Source of the DNA: Parabacteroides sp. PFB2-10
Lineage (GTDB): Bacteria; Bacteroidota; Bacteroidia; Bacteroidales; Tannerellaceae
Assembly: GCF_029893085.1 (NCBI RefSeq)
Contig: NZ_JARXWI010000012.1
Coordinates: forward strand, 1-64,000
DNA length: 64,000 bases
Direction of reading: 5' to 3'
In this document: in pieces, positions 43,840 through 52,022 of the stretch
Numbering within the stretch: position 1 is the stretch's first letter
Layout of the letters: every line of letters starts with the position of its first letter
The notes under the pieces: model-generated
Database searches by the model: none
The model's input: only the letters and a program-made list of their open reading frames with translations
Told to the model about the DNA's origin: nothing
Translations under genes and position numbers: made by a program

Positions 43840-44406
43840 ATGAAATATCTGATTGTCGGATTAGGGAATATCGGTTCGGAGTATTGGGGAACGCGCCACA
43901 ATATCGGATTCCGTGTAGTGAATCGCCTGGCTGAAGTGGGAAACACACCCTTCACGGAGCAGCGTTATGGCGCCGTAGCACGCTTACGAGTGAAAAACAA
44001 AGAGCTTGTCCTGCTCAAACCGAACACATTCATGAATCTTAGCGGCAATGCCGTTCGCTATTGGTTGCAAAAGGAAAACATACCAGTAGAGAATCTATTG
44101 GTTATTGTCGATGATATCGCTTTGCCTTTTGGTATCCTTCGCCTGAAACCCAAAGGAAGTGACGCCGGGCACAACGGCTTGAAGAATATCCAACAAATAC
44201 TGGGAACGCAAGAATATTGCCGACTTCGCTTTGGCATAGGCGATCAATTCCCCCGGGGCGGCCAGGTCGATTATGTGCTTGGGCTGTTCGATCCGGAAGA
44301 ACTGGAGGTGATGCCGCAAAAACTGGAACGTGCCGCGGAAATCATCAAGAGTTTCTGCCTGGCTGGGATACAGATCACCATGAATCAATTCAATAACAAA
44401 GACTAA
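43840..44406 (+). CDS. pth: Peptidyl-tRNA hydrolase
   Basis: Cytoplasmic enzyme of 188 residues that frees tRNA from stalled peptidyl-tRNA. The start [21 protein letters not shown] has the catalytic histidine at H20; [10 protein letters not shown] and VDDIALPFG carry the conserved Asn and Asp, and [10 protein letters not shown] is the tRNA-binding block. It is 16 bp after the rplY terminator and 38 bp before the S4-domain gene. Confidence 0.97.
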   Translation: MKYLIVGLGNIGSEYWGTRHNIGFRVVNRLAEVGNTPFTEQRYGAVARLRVKNKELVLLKPNTFMNLSGNAVRYWLQKENIPVENLLVIVDDIALPFGILRLKPKGSDAGHNGLKNIQQILGTQEYCRLRFGIGDQFPRGGQVDYVLGLFDPEELEVMPQKLERAAEIIKSFCLAGIQITMNQFNNKD

Positions 44407-44444
44407 GATCAGCGTTCGGACTCTCAGACAAAACAAAACAAAAA

Positions 44445-44870
44445 ATGGAAGAAGTTCGTATAGATAAATGGATGTGGGCTACCCGCATATTTAAAAGTCG
44501 CAGCATAGCTGTCGACGCCTGCAAAAAGAACCGTATCATGGTGAATAACGTGCAGGCCAAAGCGTCACGTACTATTAAAGTAGGCGATGTCATACAGGTG
44601 CGCAAACCGCCCATCACCTACTCGTTTAAAGTATTGGCTCTGACCGAACGCCGCATGGGTGCTAAACTGGTTCCGGAATACCTGGAGAATGTAACAACGC
44701 CCGATCAGTATGAAATCCTGGAGATGAACCGTATTTCCGGCTTTGTCAACCGTTCTAAAGGCATGGGACGCCCGACAAAAAAAGACCGTCGAGAGTTGGA
44801 ACAATTTGCCGATCCCGACAGCATGGGTGATGGTTTTGATTTTGAATTCGACTTTGACTCGGAAGATTAA
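44445..44870 (+). CDS. hslR: S4-domain RNA-binding protein (Hsp15-like)
   Basis: A 141-residue RNA-binding protein. The S4 domain (residues 4-60; RIDKWMWATRIFKSRS, VNNVQAKASRTIKVGDVI) is as in Hsp15, which binds stalled 50S subunits still carrying peptidyl-tRNA. A basic region (GRPTKKDRRELEQF) and an acidic tail follow. Its place after pth fits the same ribosome-rescue theme. The gene symbol is by similarity to the Hsp15 family. Confidence 0.88.
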   Translation: MEEVRIDKWMWATRIFKSRSIAVDACKKNRIMVNNVQAKASRTIKVGDVIQVRKPPITYSFKVLALTERRMGAKLVPEYLENVTTPDQYEILEMNRISGFVNRSKGMGRPTKKDRRELEQFADPDSMGDGFDFEFDFDSED

Positions 44871-44905
44871 GTCTTTTTTCCGCTTCATTTCTACCTTATT
44901 ATAGG

Positions 44906-44936
44906 AAAGTCCGTACGCCTTATGTGTACGGACTTT
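44906..44936 (+). terminator. Rho-independent terminator after hslR
   Basis: An 11-bp stem, AAAGTCCGTAC (44906-44916) and GTACGGACTTT (44926-44936), with a 9-nt loop, followed by TTGTTTATTTTATT. It ends the rplY-pth-hslR unit. Confidence 0.85.
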
Positions 44937-44948
44937 TTGTTTATTTTA

Positions 44949-44978
44949 TTGTTTTCTTCAACAATATGGTTACTTTTG
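44949..44978 (+). promoter_or_regulatory. Putative promoter of the membrane protein - LacI unit
   Basis: TTG at 44949-44951 and TACTTTTG at 44971-44978 fit the -33/-7 elements with 19 bp between them. The leader to ATG 45017 is about 33 nt. Confidence 0.6.
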
Positions 44979-45016
44979 TGTCAAAGAAAAGTCATAATTC
45001 ACAAATCACATAGCAT

Positions 45017-45664
45017 ATGAAACCAACATTTACTATTTCGGAAGTTTTCAGTACCTCCTGGAAATGCCTTAAACAAAACATTTGGATTTTAGTCGGATTA
45101 TTAGTCGGTTATATGATTATTGCCGGTATTCTCAATATGTTTATGACACCGACAGAGCTGACTATTGGGACGGTTGTTGTGAGTCTGATCTCCATAATCC
45201 TGCAACTCATCTTCCAGTTGGGATACATTAAAAACCTGTTTCAGGCGCTGGATGGCATCGAGCCCCAGTTCTCCGCCTACGGCCAGCAGGCTTCCAAAAT
45301 ACTGAATGCGTTTGTTGCCTCCCTGATCGCAGGTGTAGCGATGCTTATCGGATTGGTATTGTTTATTATCCCCGGATTCTATATCGGAATACGACTTAGC
45401 TTCTTCAGTTGTTTCATCGTAGAAGAGAACGCAGGTCCTATCGAAGCGCTTAAAAAGAGTTGGGAGCTGACCAAAGGACAGGTATTGCCTCTTTTCGTAT
45501 TACTGCTTGTTATGATCGGCATCATATTGATCGGAGTTATTTTGCTCGGTATCGGCGTGTTAGTGGCCGCGCCTCTGGTTGCCCTGATGAGTTGTTATGT
45601 TTTCAGAAAGCTGAACACCCCTGTTGCCGTTCTGGAAGAAGTAGTTGATGATGTGATTGAGTAA
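45017..45664 (+). CDS. Integral membrane protein of unknown function
   Basis: A 215-residue membrane protein with about five hydrophobic helices (about 21-42, 50-66, 92-116, 152-176 and 178-198) and few charged residues. The loop FIVEENAGPIEALKKSWELT resembles the cytoplasmic loop of glycerophosphodiester-phosphodiesterase membrane-domain and DUF975-like proteins, but no function can be claimed. It has its own promoter and is followed 2 bp later by a LacI-type regulator, which suggests that they share a transcript. Confidence 0.75.
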   Translation: MKPTFTISEVFSTSWKCLKQNIWILVGLLVGYMIIAGILNMFMTPTELTIGTVVVSLISIILQLIFQLGYIKNLFQALDGIEPQFSAYGQQASKILNAFVASLIAGVAMLIGLVLFIIPGFYIGIRLSFFSCFIVEENAGPIEALKKSWELTKGQVLPLFVLLLVMIGIILIGVILLGIGVLVAAPLVALMSCYVFRKLNTPVAVLEEVVDDVIE

Positions 45665-45666
45665 CC

Positions 45667-46728
45667 ATGGGTAAAACCTATCGTATAAAAGATATTGCGG
45701 CACTGTCCGGTGTCTCGACCGGCACAGTTGACCGTATCCTTCACAACCGGGGCAAAGTATCAGAAGAGGCCCGCCAAAAAGTAGAAGCAGTTTTAAAAGA
45801 GATCGACTATCATCCTAACCTGATAGCCCGTTCGCTGGCTTTAAAGAAGCAGTATCACCTGTTTACCCTGATCCCTTCGTATCAACCCGGAGAGTATTGG
45901 GAGTTATTTATGCAGGGTGTCGACAAAGCCGAGCAGGAGCTGTTCAGCTACAACATCAATGTCACCTCTTTGTATTTCAACCAATTTGACAAAAGCAACT
46001 TCGACAAGCTCACAGACGAGTTATTGGCTGCCGATTGCCAAGGAGTTGTCATCGCTACCCTGTTCAAGCAGGGCGTCCTGGAGCTCATCGCATCGCTGGA
46101 TGAAAAAAACATACCTTACGTGTTGGTCGATGCCTATATAGAGAACACCCGCAGCATAGCCTATTACGGAACCAACTCATACGATTCGGGGTATATTGCC
46201 GGCCGCCTGTTGTTAGAACAGATAACCGATGGCGAAGACATAGCTACTTTCCGGTTTATCCGCAAAGGAGAAGCCAATGCGACTCAGGTACAAATACGGG
46301 AAACGGGATTCCGCGCCTATCTCTCTGAGCATAATTACTCCGGGAAAATACATTCTGTGCAGCTTCATGCCGACAATCAGGAGGAAAACTTTCGGGTATT
46401 GGATGCATTTTTCGAAGCCAATCCGGATCTGCATTCCGGCATCATTTTCAGCTCCCGAGCCTATATACTGGGAGAATATTTCAATAAACGGAAATCGAAC
46501 TCCCTTTTCAAGCTGATCGGCTACGACGTGATTGAAAAGAATGTTACCTATCTGGAGAATGGTCTGATCACCCATTTGATCGCCCAGCGCCCCGAAGTGC
46601 AGGGATTTAACAGCTTAAAAGCGCTATTCCGCCACCTGGTATTGCAGGAACAGGTGCCTCCAATCAATTATATGCCGATCGATGTCCTGATAAAAGAGAA
46701 TATCAAATACTACAACAATTACATCTAA
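45667..46728 (+). CDS. LacI-family transcriptional regulator
   Basis: A 353-residue regulator. The N-terminal LacI helix-turn-helix (about 5-26, IKDIAALSGVSTGTVDRILH) and hinge helix (LIARSLALKK) are followed by a periplasmic-binding-protein-like sugar-sensing domain (about 65-345). The target genes are not evident: the upstream neighbour is a membrane protein and the downstream neighbour, ugd, converges with 2 bp between the stops. Bacteroidetes LacI proteins of this type usually control sugar-use genes. Confidence 0.92.
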   Translation: MGKTYRIKDIAALSGVSTGTVDRILHNRGKVSEEARQKVEAVLKEIDYHPNLIARSLALKKQYHLFTLIPSYQPGEYWELFMQGVDKAEQELFSYNINVTSLYFNQFDKSNFDKLTDELLAADCQGVVIATLFKQGVLELIASLDEKNIPYVLVDAYIENTRSIAYYGTNSYDSGYIAGRLLLEQITDGEDIATFRFIRKGEANATQVQIRETGFRAYLSEHNYSGKIHSVQLHADNQEENFRVLDAFFEANPDLHSGIIFSSRAYILGEYFNKRKSNSLFKLIGYDVIEKNVTYLENGLITHLIAQRPEVQGFNSLKALFRHLVLQEQVPPINYMPIDVLIKENIKYYNNYI

Positions 46729-46730
46729 AG

Positions 46731-48044
46731 CTACCTTCCAATACCCTGATAAACGAAGCCAAAATCTTGCAACTCCTTTTTATCATACAGGTTGCGCCCA
46801 TCAAACACAAACGGGCTACGCATAGATTTCTTAATGACCGACCAGGAGGGCAGGCGAAACTCTTTCCATTCGGTCACCACCAACAGGGCATCGGCATTGT
46901 CTATTGCGCCATATATATCATTGGCATACTGAATGGCATCGCCCAACTTGCGCTTAACCTCCGGCATGGCTATCGGATCGTAAGCCACCACCTCGCATTT
47001 CTCCTTCAACAGACAGTCGATTAAGGTCATAGCCGGAGCCTCACGAATATCATCCGTTTCCGGTTTAAAGGCCAATCCCCAGATGGCAATACGCTTTCCT
47101 TCCAGGTTGTTCGAGAAGTGTTTCTGCAACTTTCGGAACAGGATATGCTTCTGGTCTTCATTGACCTCTTCTACCGCCTGCAAAATGCGCATGGGATAAT
47201 GATTATCTTCGGCTGTTTTTATTAACGCTTTCACATCCTTCGGAAAACAGGAACCTCCGTATCCACATCCGGCATACAGGAAATGCCGTCCGATACGGTT
47301 GTCCGTACCGATGCCTTTACGCACCATATTGATATCGGCTCCGACCAGTTCGCACAAATTGGCTATATCATTCATAAAACTGATGCGGGTGGCCAACATC
47401 GCATTCGCTGCATACTTGGTCATCTCAGCCGTCGGCACATCCATGAAAATAACACGGAAATTATTGAGCATAAACGGGCGATACAAGCGGCTCATCAGCT
47501 CCTCCGCCCTCTCCGACTCTACTCCCACGACAACACGATCGGGCGTCATAAAGTCCTTAACGGCAGCTCCCTCTTTCAGGAATTCCGGATTGGAAGCGAT
47601 ATCGAACGGGATAGTCACCCCGCGCTTAGCCTGTTCTTCTAGTATAATCTGCTTGATTTTCTGCGCTGTACCTACCGGCACCGTACTCTTTGTCACCACC
47701 AGTATATAACGTTCCATCTGTTGCCCGACCGAACGAGCCACATCCAATACATATTTTAGATCCGCGCTCCCGTCTTCATCCTGAGGTGTTCCGACTGCAC
47801 TAAACAACACATCCACCTCATTGATTACCTCTTTTAACTGGGTCGTAAAATGAAGGCGCCCCGCTTCCGAATTACGACGTACCACATCCTCCAAGCCCGG
47901 CTCATAAATCGGCATAACACCTCTTTTCAGGTTTTCGATCTTCTGTTGATCAATATCCACACAAAACACCTCCGTGCCCATTTCCGAGAAACAGGCGCCC
48001 GTAACCAACCCGACGTAGCCGGTACCAACAATTGCTATTTTCAT
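46731..48044 (-). CDS. ugd: UDP-glucose 6-dehydrogenase
   Basis: Cytoplasmic enzyme of 437 residues that oxidises UDP-glucose to UDP-glucuronate with NAD+. The N-terminal Rossmann motif is GTGYVGLVTGACFSEMG (7-23), the catalytic cysteine is C266 in GGSCFPKD, and the C-terminal UDP-binding domain follows (WGLAFKPETDDIREAP). ATG 48044 is chosen; an in-frame ATG at 48065 coincides with the -7 element. It supplies a uronic-acid precursor next to the polysaccharide locus, transcribed away from it. Confidence 0.96.
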   Translation of the reverse strand: MKIAIVGTGYVGLVTGACFSEMGTEVFCVDIDQQKIENLKRGVMPIYEPGLEDVVRRNSEAGRLHFTTQLKEVINEVDVLFSAVGTPQDEDGSADLKYVLDVARSVGQQMERYILVVTKSTVPVGTAQKIKQIILEEQAKRGVTIPFDIASNPEFLKEGAAVKDFMTPDRVVVGVESERAEELMSRLYRPFMLNNFRVIFMDVPTAEMTKYAANAMLATRISFMNDIANLCELVGADINMVRKGIGTDNRIGRHFLYAGCGYGGSCFPKDVKALIKTAEDNHYPMRILQAVEEVNEDQKHILFRKLQKHFSNNLEGKRIAIWGLAFKPETDDIREAPAMTLIDCLLKEKCEVVAYDPIAMPEVKRKLGDAIQYANDIYGAIDNADALLVVTEWKEFRLPSWSVIKKSMRSPFVFDGRNLYDKKELQDFGFVYQGIGR

Positions 48045-48064
48045 TCTATGATTTTTAAAACACA

Positions 48065-48072
48065 CAAAGTTA
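48065..48072 (-). promoter_or_regulatory. Putative ugd promoter -7 element
   Basis: TAACTTTG on the minus strand matches TAnnTTTG; the leader to ATG 48044 is about 15 nt. Confidence 0.5.
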
Positions 48073-48204
48073 AGAATTTATACCGAAAAAATCATCCGTG
48101 TTAAGAACAACAAAGAATCTGCCGTAATGACAGTCGCCCAAAACACCCAAAACCGAGAAACCGAATGTAAGCAACACCCCCTCTTTTTATAACTAAATGG
48201 GCAA

Positions 48205-48262
48205 GTTATACTTACATTCCAATTTGTTAAAAAGTGTTTCTCCCGGGACTTTTTCAAAATAC
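48205..48262 (-). repeat. Intergenic repeat family, diverged copy D
   Basis: On the minus strand 22 bases in a row (48226-48247, including CCCGGGAGAAACAC and TTTTTAAC) are identical to the core of copy B. The flanking TGTAAG and GCCCATTT match the positions of the hairpin in other copies, but no perfect hairpin or terminal repeat remains. Confidence 0.65.
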
Positions 48263-48410
48263 CCCTACCATTTCGACGAAATTCTCCTGCAGAAATATCA
48301 AAATGCTATTTCGGCTTTTCTCCGTAAAGCCTATTTTTTGAGCTGCATAGGGAATAGGTATCCGCCAAAATGGCATATTCTTTTTTTGCGAAAGTTGCCT
48401 ATAAACCGTA

Positions 48411-48418
48411 TATTTTTG
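48411..48418 (+). promoter_or_regulatory. Putative polysaccharide-locus promoter -7 element
   Basis: TATTTTTG matches TAnnTTTG, with TTTG at 48385-48388 as a -33 candidate (22 bp away). The leader to ATG 48531 is about 105 nt. Confidence 0.5.
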
Positions 48419-48530
48419 CCTAAGTTTGCAGGCATTTTCAGACTATAGAAACCTTTTGAGAAACGTAATAAATCAGGAATTTTTACGTTAAAAATAGAGT
48501 ATGACGTAAAGATCGAATTAATCGAATGAT

Positions 48531-49760
48531 ATGATACAGGAATTTGTCAATAAAAATTTCTTCTTACTACTTCTTTTCACCCTTATTTTCGGAGTTATGT
48601 TCTATGATACCATAGGGTTTAACTTCACGGATGAGATATGTGCCTTATTGCTTTTAGTCTTATACTTCTACCATGTTTTCAACACAAAGGACTGGGAATT
48701 CAACAAATTCTTCCTGGTGGTTCTCGGCATATTCCTCTTTTATCTTTTTTACTCTTTTATTGTCGGCAATAATGTAAAATCAGCCATTGTCATGGACTTT
48801 ATCATTCAGATTAAACCCTATCTGGGGTTTTTCTGTGTTTACTCCATGATGCCGCAGCTTGACAAAAAACAAAAGAAGATAATACAACAGTTTGCTGTTA
48901 TATTCTCTATCTATCTATTTTGTATCGGTATTATCGGGATTGCATTCCCAAATATCTATGTTGCTGTTTTAGGGCATCCTTCCAGATTTGCTACAGCCAT
49001 TTCTATTCTTGCACTACTCTACTTATATTGTAGTGACTACACCAAACGTGATATTTTCTGTTTTCTTTTGATCCTTTCAATCGGATTATTCTCCGGACGT
49101 TCTAAATTTTATGGTTTCTTTGCTGCTTGCACATTCATAACATTATATGTTAATGACTCGTTTCAAATGAAACTAAACCTAAAGAACACATTTTTCCTAC
49201 TGATCGGACTTGCTGCGGTTCTCTTTGTTGCTAAAGATAAAATATACTTCTATTTTATCCAGGGAGGTTTTGGGTATGAGCGTGAAACTGCTGACCTTTA
49301 TGCGCGCGTTGCCTTATATTACTTCTCCATACCTATTATTATGGATTATTTCCCCTTTGGCCCAGGATTTGCAACATATGCCACTTATTCATCCGGAGAA
49401 TATTATTCTCCAATATACTCCAAATATGGAATGGAAGGAATGCATGGTTTAACGCAAAGTGATCCATCCTTTATTGCAGACACCTATTATCCTGCATTGG
49501 CACAATTTGGTATTGTAGGTATAATTTTGTTCTTTTCTTTTTGGATACATCTCCTAAAAAAAGCAATACAAGCATTTCTTGAAGGTCATAAAAAAGAATC
49601 TATTATTGCCCTACTAATCATTATATTCTTTTTGATAGAAAGCACTACAGACGCGACTATAACTCACAACAGGGGAGTTTTTATGATGATGCTTTTAGGC
49701 TTAATTTTTGCTGATATAAAACATAAAAAAATCAATGCTGCTTATTCGTCTAACTCATGA
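48531..49760 (+). CDS. O-antigen polymerase/ligase-like membrane protein (Wzy type)
   Basis: A 409-residue membrane protein with about ten hydrophobic helices and a large extracytoplasmic loop at about 255-325 (GYERETADLYARVALYYFS, GPGFATYATYSSGEYYSP). This layout fits Wzy polymerases or WaaL-like ligases, which join polysaccharide repeat units. It is AT-rich, as many wzy genes are. It is the first gene of the plus-strand half of the locus and overlaps the next gene by 4 bp. Polymerase and ligase cannot be separated by eye. Confidence 0.78.
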   Translation: MIQEFVNKNFFLLLLFTLIFGVMFYDTIGFNFTDEICALLLLVLYFYHVFNTKDWEFNKFFLVVLGIFLFYLFYSFIVGNNVKSAIVMDFIIQIKPYLGFFCVYSMMPQLDKKQKKIIQQFAVIFSIYLFCIGIIGIAFPNIYVAVLGHPSRFATAISILALLYLYCSDYTKRDIFCFLLILSIGLFSGRSKFYGFFAACTFITLYVNDSFQMKLNLKNTFFLLIGLAAVLFVAKDKIYFYFIQGGFGYERETADLYARVALYYFSIPIIMDYFPFGPGFATYATYSSGEYYSPIYSKYGMEGMHGLTQSDPSFIADTYYPALAQFGIVGIILFFSFWIHLLKKAIQAFLEGHKKESIIALLIIIFFLIESTTDATITHNRGVFMMMLLGLIFADIKHKKINAAYSSNS

Positions 49761-50953
49761 AAAAAATACTACTTGTAAATAAATTCTACTATTATAGGGG
49801 GGGGGATTGTACCGCCACTCTTTCTTTGGAGAAACTATTAAAAAAACATGGACATGAAGTAGCCATTTTTAGCTCTCGTCACCCTAAAAACCTGCCATCT
49901 AAATGGGAACGTTATTTCCCTTCGGAGATAGACCTTTCGTCACCCTCTTTCAAAAATATATTCTCAGCCTTGACGCGTCCCTTTTTTCCGCGCGAGGTAA
50001 AAAGAAAATTTCTGCAATTAGTACACGACTTCGAGCCGGACATCATACATGTACACAATATACACTCCTATTTATCTCCCTATATTGTTAAACTTGCAAC
50101 CGACAAAGGGATAAAGGTTATCTGGACTTTACACGACTTCAAGCTTATTTGTCCGGCGTATAATTGTTTGCGAGATGGAAAGCCATGCGAACTTTGTTTT
50201 ACAGACAAAACAAATGTGATTAAACACAAATGTTTCAAGAAAAGCTTAAAAGCAAGTGTCGTTGCTTATCTGGAAGCAATCATCTGGAACAGGAGGAAAC
50301 TGGAAAAACAGACAGAGACTTTTGTCAGTCCTAGCCATTTTTTAAAGTCAAAAATGGAATTTGCCGGTTTTCATAAAAGCAAGATAAAAGTTTTACATAA
50401 TTTCATCCAAACAGAAAATCTACCTCCCTGTTCTTCTCATAAAGAGGATTACTATTGTTATGTAGGGAGGTTGTCTCCGGAAAAGGGAATCGATTCCCTA
50501 CTAAAAGCGGCAAAAGAATTACCTTACTCTCTTTATCTCATTGGAGGAGGCGACGAGTCATATCGGGTTAAAAAGGAATACGTAAAAGAAAACATTCACT
50601 TTTTAGGTCATCAACCGCTTGATGAAGTAATGAGGATTATCAGTAAAGCACGTTTCACCGTTATTCCTTCTATTTGCTATGAAAATAATCCATTCAGTGT
50701 GATTGAATCACTCTGTGCCGGCACCCCTGTTTTGGGTGCAAATATTGGTGGCATACCTGAATTAATTGAAGAAGGAAAGAGCGGTTTCCTGTTTACTCCC
50801 GGTGATACCGAAGAGCTAAAACAAAAGATAACGGACTGTTTTCAAACCTTTGATGATTCATATCCTTTTCAGGATATAGCCGATAAAGCCAGAGAAAAGT
50901 TTTCTGCCAATATGTTTTATGAACAATTATGTAACATCTATGGAATCCAATAG
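49757..50953 (+). CDS. Glycosyltransferase family 4 protein
   Basis: A 398-residue GT-B glycosyltransferase. The N-terminal domain begins ILLVNKFYYYRGGDCTATLSL; the C-terminal nucleotide-sugar domain has YVGRLSPEKGIDSLLKAAKE and the E-x7-E motif region PFSVIESLCAGTPVLGANIGG. The first codons contain a run of eight G at 49799-49806, a possible slippage site, but the frame is intact here. It overlaps the polymerase gene by 4 bp and the radical SAM gene by 14-35 bp. Confidence 0.9.
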   Translation: MKKILLVNKFYYYRGGDCTATLSLEKLLKKHGHEVAIFSSRHPKNLPSKWERYFPSEIDLSSPSFKNIFSALTRPFFPREVKRKFLQLVHDFEPDIIHVHNIHSYLSPYIVKLATDKGIKVIWTLHDFKLICPAYNCLRDGKPCELCFTDKTNVIKHKCFKKSLKASVVAYLEAIIWNRRKLEKQTETFVSPSHFLKSKMEFAGFHKSKIKVLHNFIQTENLPPCSSHKEDYYCYVGRLSPEKGIDSLLKAAKELPYSLYLIGGGDESYRVKKEYVKENIHFLGHQPLDEVMRIISKARFTVIPSICYENNPFSVIESLCAGTPVLGANIGGIPELIEEGKSGFLFTPGDTEELKQKITDCFQTFDDSYPFQDIADKAREKFSANMFYEQLCNIYGIQ

Positions 50954-52022
50954 TAAAAATAATACCCCCTCTCCTACCGACGTCAGCATCATCACCACCT
51001 ATCGCTGTCCCATGCGATGCAAAATGTGTGATATCTGGAATAATCCGACGGAGAAAGAAAAAGAAATAAAGGCGAAAGACCTGGAGATACTGCCGAAACT
51101 GAAATTTGCCAATATCACCGGAGGAGAGCCCTTCGTCAGGGAAGACCTGGAAGATATTGTAGATGTCATGTTCCGGAAGGCGCCCCGCGTTGTTATATCT
51201 ACCTCTGGTTGGTATGAAGATCGTATTATTGCTTTAGCTAAGAAGTACCCCAACATTGGCATTCGTGTAAGTATTGAAGGACTTTCAACCGTCAACGACG
51301 AATTGAGGGGACGCAAAGGAGGATTCGACAAAGGACTACGCACCCTACTTAAATTGCAGGAAATGGGCGTGAAAGATATTGGCTTCGGCATCACGGTGTC
51401 CAACAACAACTCAGCCGATATGCTCGACCTCTACCGCCTGGCGCAAAACCTCAAGATGGAGTTTGCCACGGCGGCCTTTCATAATTCCTATTACTTCCAC
51501 AAATACGACAATGTCATCACCAACAAAGAGGAGGTGATCGGAAACTTTGAAAAGATCATCGCCATGCAGATGAAAGAGAGCCATCCCAAATCCTGGTTCC
51601 GCGCCTTCTTCAACAACGGCTTGATCAACTACATTGAGGGCAACCGCCGCATGCTGCCTTGCGAGGCGGGGCTGGTCAATTTCTTTGTCGATCCGTATGG
51701 CGAGGTCTATCCCTGCAACGGGTTAGAAGAAGCTTACTGGAAAGAGAGTATGGGAAATATCCTTCAGGCGAACTCCTTTGATGAGATATGGCAAAGCGAA
51801 CAAGCGAATAAAGTCAGGGAGCAGGTACGCACCTGTCCCAAAAATTGCTGGATGGTCGGCACGGCCTCGCCGGTGATGAAGAAATATATCCGCCACCCTT
51901 TAACATGGGTGATGCGCAACAAAGTGAACAGTCTCTTGAACAAGCCATTGTGTTTGGATAGAAAATGGTATGATGTAGGGCAATCGCCGGAACAAGGTAA
52001 CTTAAGAAAACCAACAGAATGA
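50919..52022 (+). CDS. Radical SAM/SPASM-like protein in polysaccharide locus
   Basis: A 367-residue (or 360 from ATG 50940) radical SAM enzyme. CPMRCKMC holds the three cysteines of the SAM-binding cluster (C30, C34, C37 counting from 50919); GGEPF and a TIM-barrel follow. A C-terminal region with LPCEAG, GEVYPCNG and CPKNCW looks like a SPASM/twitch domain with extra Fe-S clusters. Such proteins modify peptides, sugars or lipids; its place between two glycosyltransferases suggests modifying a sugar or lipid carrier. GC content is clearly higher than in the flanking polymerase and glycosyltransferase genes. It overlaps both neighbours (4 bp with the next). Confidence 0.85.
   Translation: MNNYVTSMESNSKNNTPSPTDVSIITTYRCPMRCKMCDIWNNPTEKEKEIKAKDLEILPKLKFANITGGEPFVREDLEDIVDVMFRKAPRVVISTSGWYEDRIIALAKKYPNIGIRVSIEGLSTVNDELRGRKGGFDKGLRTLLKLQEMGVKDIGFGITVSNNNSADMLDLYRLAQNLKMEFATAAFHNSYYFHKYDNVITNKEEVIGNFEKIIAMQMKESHPKSWFRAFFNNGLINYIEGNRRMLPCEAGLVNFFVDPYGEVYPCNGLEEAYWKESMGNILQANSFDEIWQSEQANKVREQVRTCPKNCWMVGTASPVMKKYIRHPLTWVMRNKVNSLLNKPLCLDRKWYDVGQSPEQGNLRKPTE

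Larger units (their letters stand above)
48045..48530. other. 486-bp region ahead of the polysaccharide locus
   Basis: Lies between ugd (minus) and the polymerase-like gene (plus). It contains the ugd -7 element (48065-48072), a diverged repeat copy D (48205-48262), the plus-strand -7 element (48411-48418), and a leader of about 105 nt with a short inverted repeat AACGTAA (48462-48468)/TTACGTT (48483-48489). No UpxY-like antiterminator gene and no invertible promoter flanked by long inverted repeats is present. Confidence 0.65.

Noticed and set aside
48462-48489. Short inverted repeat AACGTAA/TTACGTT considered as an invertible promoter boundary
   Set aside because: Only 7 bp arms around 14 bp, with no promoter between them; too short for known promoter inversions.
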